Below, in pieces: positions 1 through 7,092 of a stretch of 15,142 nt of DNA (position 1 is its first letter; each line of letters opens with the position of its first letter). Source of the stretch: CAYNLG01 sp964397995 (GTDB lineage: Bacteria > Planctomycetota > Phycisphaerae > FEN-1346). The stretch spans positions 1 through 15,142 of the forward strand of contig CAYNLG010000084.1 of NCBI GenBank assembly GCA_964397995.1, read 5' to 3'. A model generated the notes under the pieces. That model saw nothing but the letters and a program-made list of their open reading frames with translations, was not told where the DNA came from and made no database searches. The position numbers were made by a program, and so were the translations under genes.

Positions 1-50
1 ACTACTTCTTCCTCAAAATCCGACAGGCATTCCCCGGTGTTGGGTCATGA

Positions 51-78
51 ACCTTAAGTAAACTGTCCCCGAAATTCG
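51..78. repeat. Possible REP/RAYT-type element end
   Basis: This stretch is A/T-richer than everything to its right and contains CTTAAGTAAACTGTCCCCG followed by AAATTCG. From memory, many bacterial genomes carry a near-identical phrase (TTAAGTATACTGTCCCCGAA) at the ends of IS200-like REP-associated transposase (RAYT) units. It lies just past the stop of the minus-strand lipoprotein gene, where such elements often insert. Only one end is visible and no transposase is seen in the window. The match is recollection, not a database hit. Bases 1-50 show no supported gene. Confidence 0.3.
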
Positions 79-564
79 TTACGGGTCGGCGTTCGGGTCC
101 GTCTGGAACACGAACGACGACTCCGCCCGGTCCCGCCGGTCCCACGCCTTCACCGTCCACCGGTACCACTGGTCCGGCGCCAGGTGGCCGACCTCCGTCA
201 GCGGCCCCGTCACCACGACGCCTTCCGGCGGCAGGAACAGGTTCAGCCGCGCCGGCGACACGTCGTGCAGCCCGCTCGCGAACGCCACCTTCTCGCCCGG
301 GGTCTCGCCTCCGGTCCCGCCCGCGTACGGGTCCGGCACCCGCTCCAGCAGGAAGCTCACGTACGTGGGCGTGCGGATTTCGCGCGGCAACTGCCACTTG
401 AACTGCGGCCGCAGGTCCACGTTCGTGGCGCCGTGGCGCGGCACGAGGGCGAGGACCTCCGGCTCGGGCTCCGGCTCGGCCGGGGCCAGGTCCGGCGGCG
501 CCGGCTCGCACCCGGCCGCCCCCATCGTCACCCACACCGCCAGCATCCAGGCCGCCTGCTTCAT
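79..564 (-). CDS. Small predicted lipoprotein with Ig/FN3-like domain
   Basis: The 161-residue protein is not a recognised named family. It begins with a classical lipoprotein signal: a short basic N-terminus, a hydrophobic stretch (about residues 4-15) and a lipobox-like GAAGC with the lipidated Cys at 19. A Pro/Glu-rich linker (PAEPEPEPE, about 28-36) follows. The rest reads like one beta-sandwich domain (PRHGATNVDLRPQFKWQLP, later WYRWTVKAWD and FVFQTD), the pattern of fibronectin-III/Ig-like modules. The start is placed at 564 because its ATG overlaps the mqnE stop in an ATGA, with GGAGG 11 nt upstream. An in-frame ATG at 582 would put a charged extension before the signal peptide. It is the last gene of the menaquinone block, so it is probably co-transcribed. 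Any link to quinones is only contextual. Confidence 0.75.
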   Translation of the reverse strand: MKQAAWMLAVWVTMGAAGCEPAPPDLAPAEPEPEPEVLALVPRHGATNVDLRPQFKWQLPREIRTPTYVSFLLERVPDPYAGGTGGETPGEKVAFASGLHDVSPARLNLFLPPEGVVVTGPLTEVGHLAPDQWYRWTVKAWDRRDRAESSFVFQTDPNADP

Positions 565-1700
565 CGCGTCTCGCGCCTCCACTGGTGCCGCCCGGGGCCC
601 CGGACGATGCGCCGATACCGCGTGTCCCGTTCGACCGGCTCCAGCCCCGCCCCGCGGACGAGCGCCTCCATCCGCTCGGGCGTCAGGGCCTGCGGCGTGC
701 GGGCTCCGGCCGCGTGCGTGATCTCCTCCCGCACCACCGTCCCGTTGATGTCATCGGCGCCGAACCGCAGCGCCACTTGAGCCAGGTCCACCCCCAGCAT
801 AATCCAAAACGCTTTGAGGTGCGGCACGTTATCCAGCACGAGCCGCGCCGCCGCCATCGTCCGCAGATCGTCCCAGGCGGTCGGCCCAGGCAGGTCCGCC
901 AGCGCCGTCCCCGCCGGGTGGAACGAGAGCGGGATGAACGCCAGGAACCCCGCGTGCCCCGCCGCCCGCGACGCGTCCTGCTGGGCCCGGAGGCGCAGCA
1001 GGTGGTCGATACGCTGGGCCGGCGTCTCCACGTGGCCGTAGAGCATCGTCGCGTTGCTCGCCAGGCCCAGCGCGTGGGCCTCGGCGTGGACGGCCAGCCA
1101 CCGGTCGGCCGAGAGCTTCGCCGGGCAGACGCGGCGGCGGATGTCCGGGTCGAAGATCTCCGCCCCGCCCCCCGGCAAGCCCGTCAGGCCCGCCGCCTTC
1201 AGCTCCCCAAGCGCCTCCCGCGCGGTGCGCCCCGCAGCGTCCGCCAAATGCGCCACCTCCACCGCCGTCAGCGCCTGCAGGCACACCCCCGGAAACGCCT
1301 CGCGCAACCGCCCCACCAGCGCCACCACGGCGTCCAGCGTCAGGGCCGGGTGCAGGCCGCCCACAATGTGGAGCTCGGTCGCCCCGGCCTCGACGTCCGG
1401 CGCCGCCCGCTCGACGATCGCCTCGGCCGAGAGCAGGTACGCGTCCGGCGCCCCGGGGTCGCGGTAGAACGCGCAGAACCGGCACGCGTTCACGCACACG
1501 TTCGTGTGGTTGACGTGCGCGTTCAGGATATACCACGCCCGGTTGCCGTGGAGGCGGCGACGGACGCGGTCGGCCAGCCGCCCCACGCCCACCAAGTCGT
1601 TCGACTCCAGCAGCGCCAGGCCGTCGGCGCGCCCGAGGCGCGCCCCGGCCTCGACCTTGGCCTCGATTTCGTCCAGTGTCGGTCGCGTCGCGGGCGGCAT
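561..1700 (-). CDS. mqnE: Aminofutalosine synthase (radical SAM)
   Basis: MqnE joins 3-[(1-carboxyvinyl)oxy]benzoate to SAM to give 6-amino-6-deoxyfutalosine, an early step of the futalosine menaquinone route. The 379-residue protein carries the radical-SAM 4Fe-4S motif CxxxCxxC (Cys 69, 73, 76 in NVCVNACRFCAFYR). It also has HIVGGLHP (111-118), LPGGGAEIFDP (175-185), NATMLYGHVET (216-226), FIPLSFHP (255-262), LPGPT (270-274) and FGADDINGTVV (313-323). The EIFDP and FIPLxFHP forms point to MqnE rather than its paralogue MqnC, which usually has EIL and a different FI-W-FQ stretch. The ATG at 1700 lies 2 bp after the ubiA-like stop, with GGGAG about 10 nt upstream. The frame stays open much further upstream, but that part is antisense-type noise over the ubiA-like gene. 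The end overlaps the lipoprotein start by 4 bp. Confidence 0.93.
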   Translation of the reverse strand: MPPATRPTLDEIEAKVEAGARLGRADGLALLESNDLVGVGRLADRVRRRLHGNRAWYILNAHVNHTNVCVNACRFCAFYRDPGAPDAYLLSAEAIVERAAPDVEAGATELHIVGGLHPALTLDAVVALVGRLREAFPGVCLQALTAVEVAHLADAAGRTAREALGELKAAGLTGLPGGGAEIFDPDIRRRVCPAKLSADRWLAVHAEAHALGLASNATMLYGHVETPAQRIDHLLRLRAQQDASRAAGHAGFLAFIPLSFHPAGTALADLPGPTAWDDLRTMAAARLVLDNVPHLKAFWIMLGVDLAQVALRFGADDINGTVVREEITHAAGARTPQALTPERMEALVRGAGLEPVERDTRYRRIVRGPGRHQWRRETR

Positions 1701-1702
1701 CG

Positions 1703-2605
1703 TCAGGCGGCTCCCAGCGTCACGTCGAGGATTACCCCCGCCAGCCACGCCGAGCTGACGGCGGCATTGACGGCCAGGCCGCCCCCGGCCTCGGCCCCCA
1801 GCCGGGCCGCCCGCACGTGCTGGGCGGCCAAGAGGCCCGTGGCGGCCACCAGGGCCAGCAGGCTCGCCCGCCCCAGCCGCGCCGTCTCCGCGCCCGGCCC
1901 CAGGCGGACGTACAGGACCGCCAGCAGCGCGAGCGCCGCCACGTGGCACCCCGCCGCCACACGTCGCGCCCACGTCGGGCCCAGCCACGCCGGCATGCTG
2001 TGCAGGCCCATGCGCCGGTCGAAGGCCTCGTCCTGGAGGGCGTACAGGATATCGAAGCCGGCCGTCCAGCACAAAACCGCGGCCCCGAGCACGAGCGGCG
2101 CCGCCGCCACCCCGCCTCGCAGCGCGATCCACGTCCCCACCGGCGCCAGACCCAGGCAGAGGCCCAGGACCCAGTGCGAGGCCGCCGTCACCCGCTTCGT
2201 CCACGAGTACGCCACCAGCACCCCCAGGAACGCCGGCGCCAGCCGCCCCGGCCACACCGTGCCGCCCACCGCGCCCAGCGCCCACGCCGCCACGAGGAAC
2301 AGGCCGCCGCTGGCGAGGCTGAGCGCCAGGGCCGTCCCCCGCCGCAGGCGTCCGGCGGGAATCGCCCGCCCCGCCGTCCGTGGGTTGGCCGCGTCCAGCC
2401 GCGCGTCCGCCACGCGGTTCATCCCCATGGCCGCCGTCCGGGCGGTCACGAGGCACGCCACCAGCAGCGCGAGCGCCGTCGTGTCCGGCCACGGCGGGTC
2501 GGCCAGCACGGCCGCCCCCAGCGCAAACGGCAGCGCGAAGAGCGTATGCCCGAGGCGGAGGGTCCCGGCAAACGCGCCGAGCTCGCGGATCAGGCGTCCT
2601 GGCAT
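1703..2605 (-). CDS. mqnP: UbiA-family polyprenyltransferase (MqnP-type)
   Basis: This is a 300-residue integral membrane prenyltransferase. It is inferred to attach the polyprenyl tail to the aromatic menaquinone precursor made by the futalosine route. The first Asp-rich motif is N63-xxx-D67-xxx-D71 (NRVADARLD), followed by NPRTAGRAIPAG. The second is D185-ILYALQ-D192, with DRRMGLHSMP after it. Both are the Mg/diphosphate-binding motifs of the UbiA superfamily. About eight hydrophobic segments are visible, from about 22-38 to about 278-297. The length is normal for the family. The ATG at 2605 overlaps the end of the ubiX-like gene by 16 bp, implying translational coupling. The neighbouring mqnE, ubiX, ubiE and ubiD genes favour the MqnP assignment over a ubiquinone or heme role. 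The substrate itself is not proven by sequence. Confidence 0.88.
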   Translation of the reverse strand: MPGRLIRELGAFAGTLRLGHTLFALPFALGAAVLADPPWPDTTALALLVACLVTARTAAMGMNRVADARLDAANPRTAGRAIPAGRLRRGTALALSLASGGLFLVAAWALGAVGGTVWPGRLAPAFLGVLVAYSWTKRVTAASHWVLGLCLGLAPVGTWIALRGGVAAAPLVLGAAVLCWTAGFDILYALQDEAFDRRMGLHSMPAWLGPTWARRVAAGCHVAALALLAVLYVRLGPGAETARLGRASLLALVAATGLLAAQHVRAARLGAEAGGGLAVNAAVSSAWLAGVILDVTLGAA

Positions 2606-3201
2606 GGCGGCCACCGGGTGCGGAGGGCGTGGTCGAGGCCCAGCCGGTCCAGCACCTTCGCGACGACGAAGTCGACGAGGTCGGCGACCGTCTCGGGCCG
2701 GTGATAGAACGCCGGGCTCGCCGGCACCACCGCCGCCCCCAGCCGTGCCAGCCGCGCCAGGTTCTGCAGGTCCGTCGCCGTGACGGGGGTCTCGCGGGGG
2801 ACGAGGACGAGAGGCCGGCCCTCCTTGAGGGCGACCTGGGCGGCCCGCTGGACGAGGTTCATGGCCAGCCCGGCCGCCACCGCCGCCGCCGTGTTCATCG
2901 AGCACGGGCAGACGACCGTGGCCTCGGCCCGGAGCGACCCGCTGGCGGGCGGGGCGACCAGGTCCTCGGCCGCCCGCAGCGTCACCTGCCGTGCCACCTC
3001 CGCCGGCCACAGCGCCGCCGCCTCCGGCAGCGCGTCCGGCGCGGCCGCGTCCGGCGGCCCGGCGTCCAACTCGTCGGCCAGGACGAGGCGGCCGGCGGGC
3101 GTGACGGCGCACTCGACGCGCCGGCCGGCTCGCACCAGCTGCTCCACCAGCCGCACAGCGTACGGCGCCCCGGAGGCGCCGGTCACGCCGACCACGACCA
3201 C
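2590..3201 (-). CDS. ubiX: UbiX-type flavin prenyltransferase
   Basis: UbiX proteins prenylate FMN to make the cofactor of UbiD-type decarboxylases; such a partner is encoded upstream in this block. From the chosen GTG start the protein has 203 residues. It opens with VVVGVTGASGAPYA (2-14, flavin-binding), followed by VVCPCSMNTAAAVAAG (96-111), LKEGRPLVLVPRETP (125-139) and PAFYHRPET (163-171), all family landmarks. The GTG at 3201 is preferred because GAGGAGGGG sits about 10 nt upstream and it gives the usual UbiX N-terminus, 4 bp after the previous stop. An ATG at 3246 would add 15 atypical residues inside the preceding gene. The usual G-x-x-D-N-L and RAADV segments read GLAMNL and RAAQV here, a mild departure. 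In the futalosine literature this partner is also called MqnM. Confidence 0.9.
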   Translation of the reverse strand: MVVVGVTGASGAPYAVRLVEQLVRAGRRVECAVTPAGRLVLADELDAGPPDAAAPDALPEAAALWPAEVARQVTLRAAEDLVAPPASGSLRAEATVVCPCSMNTAAAVAAGLAMNLVQRAAQVALKEGRPLVLVPRETPVTATDLQNLARLARLGAAVVPASPAFYHRPETVADLVDFVVAKVLDRLGLDHALRTRWPPCQDA

Positions 3202-3205
3202 GGGT

Positions 3206-4855
3206 TCAGCGCCCCTCCTCGGGCGCCCGGAGTTGGGCGTCAACATACGCGGTCTTTTGCTCCACCAGGTCCGCCAGCGCCAACACGTACGGGTGCCGCG
3301 CGTCTTCGGCGGCCCGGACGGCCAGGGCCTCGGCCGCCGCCGCCAACTGGTCCCGGGCGGCCCGCAGCGCCGCCGGGTCCGCCGCCGCGCTCCCCGTCAG
3401 CAGGTCCGCCGCCGCCAGGTGCGCCAGCAGCGCCCCGTCCGTGCCGGGCCACCGGGCGGCCACCGCGCGGTAGGCCTCCAGCCGCGCCAGCGGCTCGGCC
3501 TCGAACAGGGCCAACTCCGTCGCGATGTTGTCGGCCAGCGGCCCGTCGGGCGCGGCCTCGCGGGCCGCCAGGAGCGCCTCGCGGTAGGCGTTGGTGCCTT
3601 TGACGCGGCGGGCCTTGAACATCCGGGCCAGCGCCAGGTCCCCGGGCTCCGCCCCCGTCCGGTTCTCCCGCAGGAGGCCCGTGGCCAAGAGCGCGGCCTT
3701 GCGGGCGGCCAGTTCGCGGCGGGCCATCTCCCGCGCGCGCAGGGCCGCCCCCACCGTCAGGGCGTCCGTGACGAAGCGGAACTCCGCCACCGGGTCGGCC
3801 GCCGGCACGCTCAGGTCCGCCGTCCGGGCGAGCACGGCCCCGTAGTGCTCGGCCGCCTGCTCGAACAGCGCCTCCGCCGCCGCCAGGTCCCCAAGGTGCA
3901 GGTGGGCGATCGTCGCGAGCGGCGTGGCCGGGGCCTCGCGGACGAGCCCCGCCCAGACGGTCTGTGGCAAGGGGGTGTCTTCCGGCAGCGGCCGGCCGCG
4001 CAGCCGCGCCGTCTCGATGGCCTGGCCCAGGTCCGCCCGCGCCTCCGCCGCCGCACGGCCCGCCCCGTGCCGCGCCAGGAACGCCCGGTACGCCGGCACG
4101 AGGCGCGCGGCCGTGGCCTCGCCGGGGGCCGGCAGGTAGGCGTACTGGACGCGGTCGATGCCGACGCCGAGCAGGAGGGCGAAGACGGGGGCCATCGTCA
4201 CGGCCGCCAACACGACCCCCGGCCACCGGACGTGCCACCGGTCGGCCCGGCCGACCGCGACGACGAGCCCGACGGCGACCGCCCCCGCCGGCACGGCCAC
4301 CACCACCGGCAGGTACCGGAGCGGCTCCAGGGTGACGCCGAGCGACGGGACCTCGCTCCACCAGGTCCAGAGGATCCAGAGCGCGGCGCTGGGAATCAGG
4401 GCCAGCAGGCCGCTGGCGAGTTTCGAGCCGAGGCGGACGCTGTGGCCGCCCGCGATCCAGACGCCCAGGGCGGCCGCCCCGGCCAGGAGCAGGCTCGGCC
4501 CGAGCAGGGCCTCCACCAGGCACAGCAGCCACCCGCCGCGCTTCCCGTACAGCATCGCCGTGAGCGCCGGGGCGACGGCCAGGGCCGCCAGCCACCCGCC
4601 GAGGACGAGCCCGTAGGCGGGGTCCTCGACCAGCGACAGCGGCACGGTGGCCCAGGCCCCCAGGTCCATCTCCGGCCGCGCCAGCGGGCTGACCTCGCCC
4701 GTCAGCAGGTGCCGCAGCGTGAACGCCGCCCCCGCCGTCGCCAGCAGCAGCAGGCCGAGGTAGACGTTGGCCTCGGGGAGGAAGGCGCGGCCGCAGCGGG
4801 CGCAAAGGTCGTCGCCGACGTCGGCCTCGAAGAAGAAGCACTTTGCGCAGTGCAT
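3206..4855 (-). CDS. Zinc-ribbon membrane protein with helical-repeat tail, unknown function
   Basis: I do not recognise this 549-residue protein. Residues 3-21 form a rubredoxin-knuckle zinc ribbon (CxxC at 3/6 and CxxC at 18/21). About six hydrophobic helices follow, near 31-50, 83-102, 109-135, 146-166, 181-202 and 212-232. The cytosolic or periplasmic remainder (about 245-545) is Ala/Leu/Arg-rich and helical, with TPR-like stretches such as HLGDLAAAEALFEQAAEHYGAVLA (320-343). GAGG lies about 12 nt before the ATG at 4855. It sits between the ubiE and ubiX genes, 43 bp after the former and 4 bp before the latter, so it is almost certainly co-transcribed with quinone genes. A scaffold or regulator of membrane quinone synthesis is possible but is inference only. 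It could equally be a general envelope protein carried along. Confidence 0.85.
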   Translation of the reverse strand: MHCAKCFFFEADVGDDLCARCGRAFLPEANVYLGLLLLATAGAAFTLRHLLTGEVSPLARPEMDLGAWATVPLSLVEDPAYGLVLGGWLAALAVAPALTAMLYGKRGGWLLCLVEALLGPSLLLAGAAALGVWIAGGHSVRLGSKLASGLLALIPSAALWILWTWWSEVPSLGVTLEPLRYLPVVVAVPAGAVAVGLVVAVGRADRWHVRWPGVVLAAVTMAPVFALLLGVGIDRVQYAYLPAPGEATAARLVPAYRAFLARHGAGRAAAEARADLGQAIETARLRGRPLPEDTPLPQTVWAGLVREAPATPLATIAHLHLGDLAAAEALFEQAAEHYGAVLARTADLSVPAADPVAEFRFVTDALTVGAALRAREMARRELAARKAALLATGLLRENRTGAEPGDLALARMFKARRVKGTNAYREALLAAREAAPDGPLADNIATELALFEAEPLARLEAYRAVAARWPGTDGALLAHLAAADLLTGSAAADPAALRAARDQLAAAAEALAVRAAEDARHPYVLALADLVEQKTAYVDAQLRAPEEGR

Positions 4856-4898
4856 GAGCGGTTCGCCTCACCGGCCCCGGCCCGGCCCCGCCCCCGGC

Positions 4899-5615
4899 TC
4901 ACCCCGGGCGCGTGCCCCGCGTCACCTCGGCCATGCCGCCGACCAGCGGCTCGGCCGCCACGTCCACGAGGCCCGCCCGTGTCATGCGGCGGGCGACGAG
5001 GCCGGGGGGCCCGAAGCCCTCGACGGTGCGGACGAGGTACTCGTACGGCCCGCGGGCCGTCAGCCAGCCCCCCAGCGTAGGCAGGAGGCGGCGAAAGTAA
5101 AGGCCAAAGGCGGCGGCGCGGGCGCCCGCGCCGCCCGGGCGGTGGAACTCCAGGACGACCACCCGGCCCCCCCGCCGCACCGCCCGCGCCAGCGCCGCGA
5201 GGCCCGCGTCCGGGTCCGCGAGGTTCCGCAGGCCGAAGCCGCAGACGGCGCCGTCGACGGCGCCGTCGGCCAGGGGCAAGGCCAGGGCATCCGCCTCGAC
5301 CAGCGTCACCCGCCGCCCCAGCCGCCGCCGCGCCAGCTTCGCCCGCGCCCGCGCCAGCATCGGCCGCGACACGTCCGCCCCGATCACCCGGCCGCGCGCC
5401 CCCAGCCGCCGCAGCACCGCCAACGCCAGGTCCCCCGTGCCGCAGCACGCGTCCAGGACGGTCGCGCCGGGCCGGGGGTCCAGGGCGGCGGCGGCGCGGC
5501 TGCGCCAGCGGTGGTCCAGCCCCGCCGAGAGCACGTGGTTCGCCAGGTCGTACCGGCGGGCCACCGCCGCGAACACGGCCCGGACGTCGCGCGCGGCATC
5601 ACTCCGGGAGGCCAT
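4899..5615 (-). CDS. ubiE: Demethylmenaquinone methyltransferase (UbiE/MenG)
   Basis: UbiE/MenG is a SAM-dependent methyltransferase that adds the ring methyl group to demethylmenaquinone as the last step. The 238-residue protein matches the family end to end. VFAAVARRYDLANHVLSAGLDHRWR (14-38) is the signature N-terminus. VLDACCGTGDLAL (53-65) is SAM motif I, and GADVSRPML (79-87) follows. CGFGLRNLADPDAGL (125-139) and VVLEFHRP (153-160) come next. YFRRLLPTLGGWLTARGPYEYL (173-194) is the UbiE-specific C-terminal stretch. The ATG at 5615 overlaps the ubiD-like stop by 17 bp, with a GTGGAG ribosome site 5 nt upstream. Because the route here is futalosine-type, demethylmenaquinone is the expected substrate. 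A dual role with ubiquinone cannot be excluded from sequence but has no support in this window. Confidence 0.93.
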   Translation of the reverse strand: MASRSDAARDVRAVFAAVARRYDLANHVLSAGLDHRWRSRAAAALDPRPGATVLDACCGTGDLALAVLRRLGARGRVIGADVSRPMLARARAKLARRRLGRRVTLVEADALALPLADGAVDGAVCGFGLRNLADPDAGLAALARAVRRGGRVVVLEFHRPGGAGARAAAFGLYFRRLLPTLGGWLTARGPYEYLVRTVEGFGPPGLVARRMTRAGLVDVAAEPLVGGMAEVTRGTRPG

Positions 5616-7086
5616 ACTCGCTCCACCGCCGCGTCACGCGCTCGGCCGTCGCCGGGTCGCTTGCCAGGGGCGCCGGCCAGTCCGCCCGGCCCGACTCCTC
5701 CGGCAGCTTCCGCGTCGCGTCGATGCCCAGCTTGCCGGGCGCCCCGGGGGGCGGCGGGGCGGCGTGGTCCAGCACGTCCGCCGGCCCGGTCGCCACCACC
5801 GTGTCCCGCCGCGGGTCCGCCTCCGTCCCCACGCGCCACAGCACCTCCTCGGCGTCGTGCACGTCCACGTCGGCGTCCACCACCACCAGGAACTTCGTGT
5901 ACATCAGCTGCCCCAGCCCCCAGAGCGCGTGCATCACCTTGCGGGCCTGGTGCGGGTACGCCTTCCGGATCGACACGAACGCCCAGTTGTGGAACGTGCC
6001 GAAGGGCGGGAGCTCCAGGTCCACCACCTCCGGGACGATCGCCCGGATCGCCGGCAGGAACAGCCGCTCGGTCGTCTTCGCCAGGAACTGGTCCTCTTTC
6101 GGGAACCGGCCCACCACCGTCGCCGGGTAGATGGCGTCGCGGCGGTGTGTGATGCAGGTGACGCGCATCACCGGGTACGGCGCGGGCGGCGTGTAGTAGC
6201 CCGTGTGGTCGCCGAAGGGGCCTTCGACCTCGGTCTCGTCCGGCGCGACCGTCCCCTCGAGGACGATCTCCGCCTCCGCCGGGACCTCCAGGGGCACCGT
6301 GCGACACGGCACCACCCGCACCCCCTCGCCGCGGAGCAGGCCCGCCAGCACCAGCTCGTTCATCCCGTACGGCATCGGGGCCGTGGCCGCGTACGTCAGC
6401 ACCGGGTCGCCGCCCAGCGCCACCGCCACCGGCATCGCCTCGCCGCGCGCCGCCCACGCCCGGTGCAGCCGCGCCCCGTCGTGGTCGCGGTGCCAGTGCA
6501 TGCCGAGGCGGCGGGGCCCGAAGACCTGGAGCCGGTACATCCCGCAGTTGGCCGCCCCCTCCGGGCCCCGCGCGTGGACCTGGGGCAGTGTCAGAAACGG
6601 GCCGCCGTCGCGCGGCCAGCTCGTCAGCACCGGCAGGCGCGTGACGTCGGCGGCGTCGCCCTCGTGGACCACCTCCTGGCACGGTCCCGAGCGGACGCGG
6701 ACCGGCCCGGCCCGGGCGGCGCCCAAGAGGCGTCCGGCGGCCCCGGCGCCGCGTTTGAGCTTGGCGAACGCCCCGCCGCCGTCCGCGCCGCCGCGCCCCG
6801 CCCCGCCGGGGTGGACGAGCCCCGCCAGGGCCTGCAGGCGCTCGGCCACGGCGTCGACGGACTCCGCCCCGAGCGCCAGCGCCATCCGCCGCATCGACCC
6901 CCAGGCCCCCACCAGCACCGGCATGGTGTGGCCCTGGACGCGCTCGAAGAGGGCGGCCGGCCCGCCGCGGGCGGCCAGGCGGCTCGCGATCTCCGCGATC
7001 TCCAGCCGCGCCGACACCGACGCGCTGACGCGCACCAGCTCCCCCTCGGCCTCCAGGGCGGCGATGAACGTCCTCAAGTCCCGCAT
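5599..7086 (-). CDS. ubiD: UbiD-family prFMN-dependent decarboxylase (MqnL-type)
   Basis: This 495-residue protein belongs to the UbiD decarboxylases, which use the prenylated FMN made by UbiX. In this setting it probably removes the carboxyl group of the naphthoate intermediate, the role also named MqnL. Landmarks are GMYRLQVFGPRRLGMHWHRDHDGA (182-205, metal/prFMN site), YGMNELVLAGLLRGE (240-254), the Glu-Gly-Pro-Phe-Gly motif in EVEGPFGDHTGYYT (286-299), GRFPKEDQFLAKTTERLFLP (326-345), FHNWAFVSIRKAYPHQARKVM (365-385) and KLGIDATRK (452-460). The length is normal. A Gly/Ala-rich stretch (about 93-125) is a low-complexity insert between the N-terminal and catalytic parts. The ATG at 7086 has GGAGGAG 9 nt upstream and lies 6 bp after the AsmA-like stop. 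The exact substrate is inferred from context. Confidence 0.92.
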   Translation of the reverse strand: MRDLRTFIAALEAEGELVRVSASVSARLEIAEIASRLAARGGPAALFERVQGHTMPVLVGAWGSMRRMALALGAESVDAVAERLQALAGLVHPGGAGRGGADGGGAFAKLKRGAGAAGRLLGAARAGPVRVRSGPCQEVVHEGDAADVTRLPVLTSWPRDGGPFLTLPQVHARGPEGAANCGMYRLQVFGPRRLGMHWHRDHDGARLHRAWAARGEAMPVAVALGGDPVLTYAATAPMPYGMNELVLAGLLRGEGVRVVPCRTVPLEVPAEAEIVLEGTVAPDETEVEGPFGDHTGYYTPPAPYPVMRVTCITHRRDAIYPATVVGRFPKEDQFLAKTTERLFLPAIRAIVPEVVDLELPPFGTFHNWAFVSIRKAYPHQARKVMHALWGLGQLMYTKFLVVVDADVDVHDAEEVLWRVGTEADPRRDTVVATGPADVLDHAAPPPPGAPGKLGIDATRKLPEESGRADWPAPLASDPATAERVTRRWSEYGLPE

Positions 7087-7092
7087 CGGCCG

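Noticed and set aside
561..2492. mqnE extended upstream to a 643-residue protein
   Set aside because: The extra N-terminus is Gly/Ala/Arg-rich noise overlapping the ubiA-like gene. The ATG at 1700 gives the normal MqnE length and has a ribosome site.
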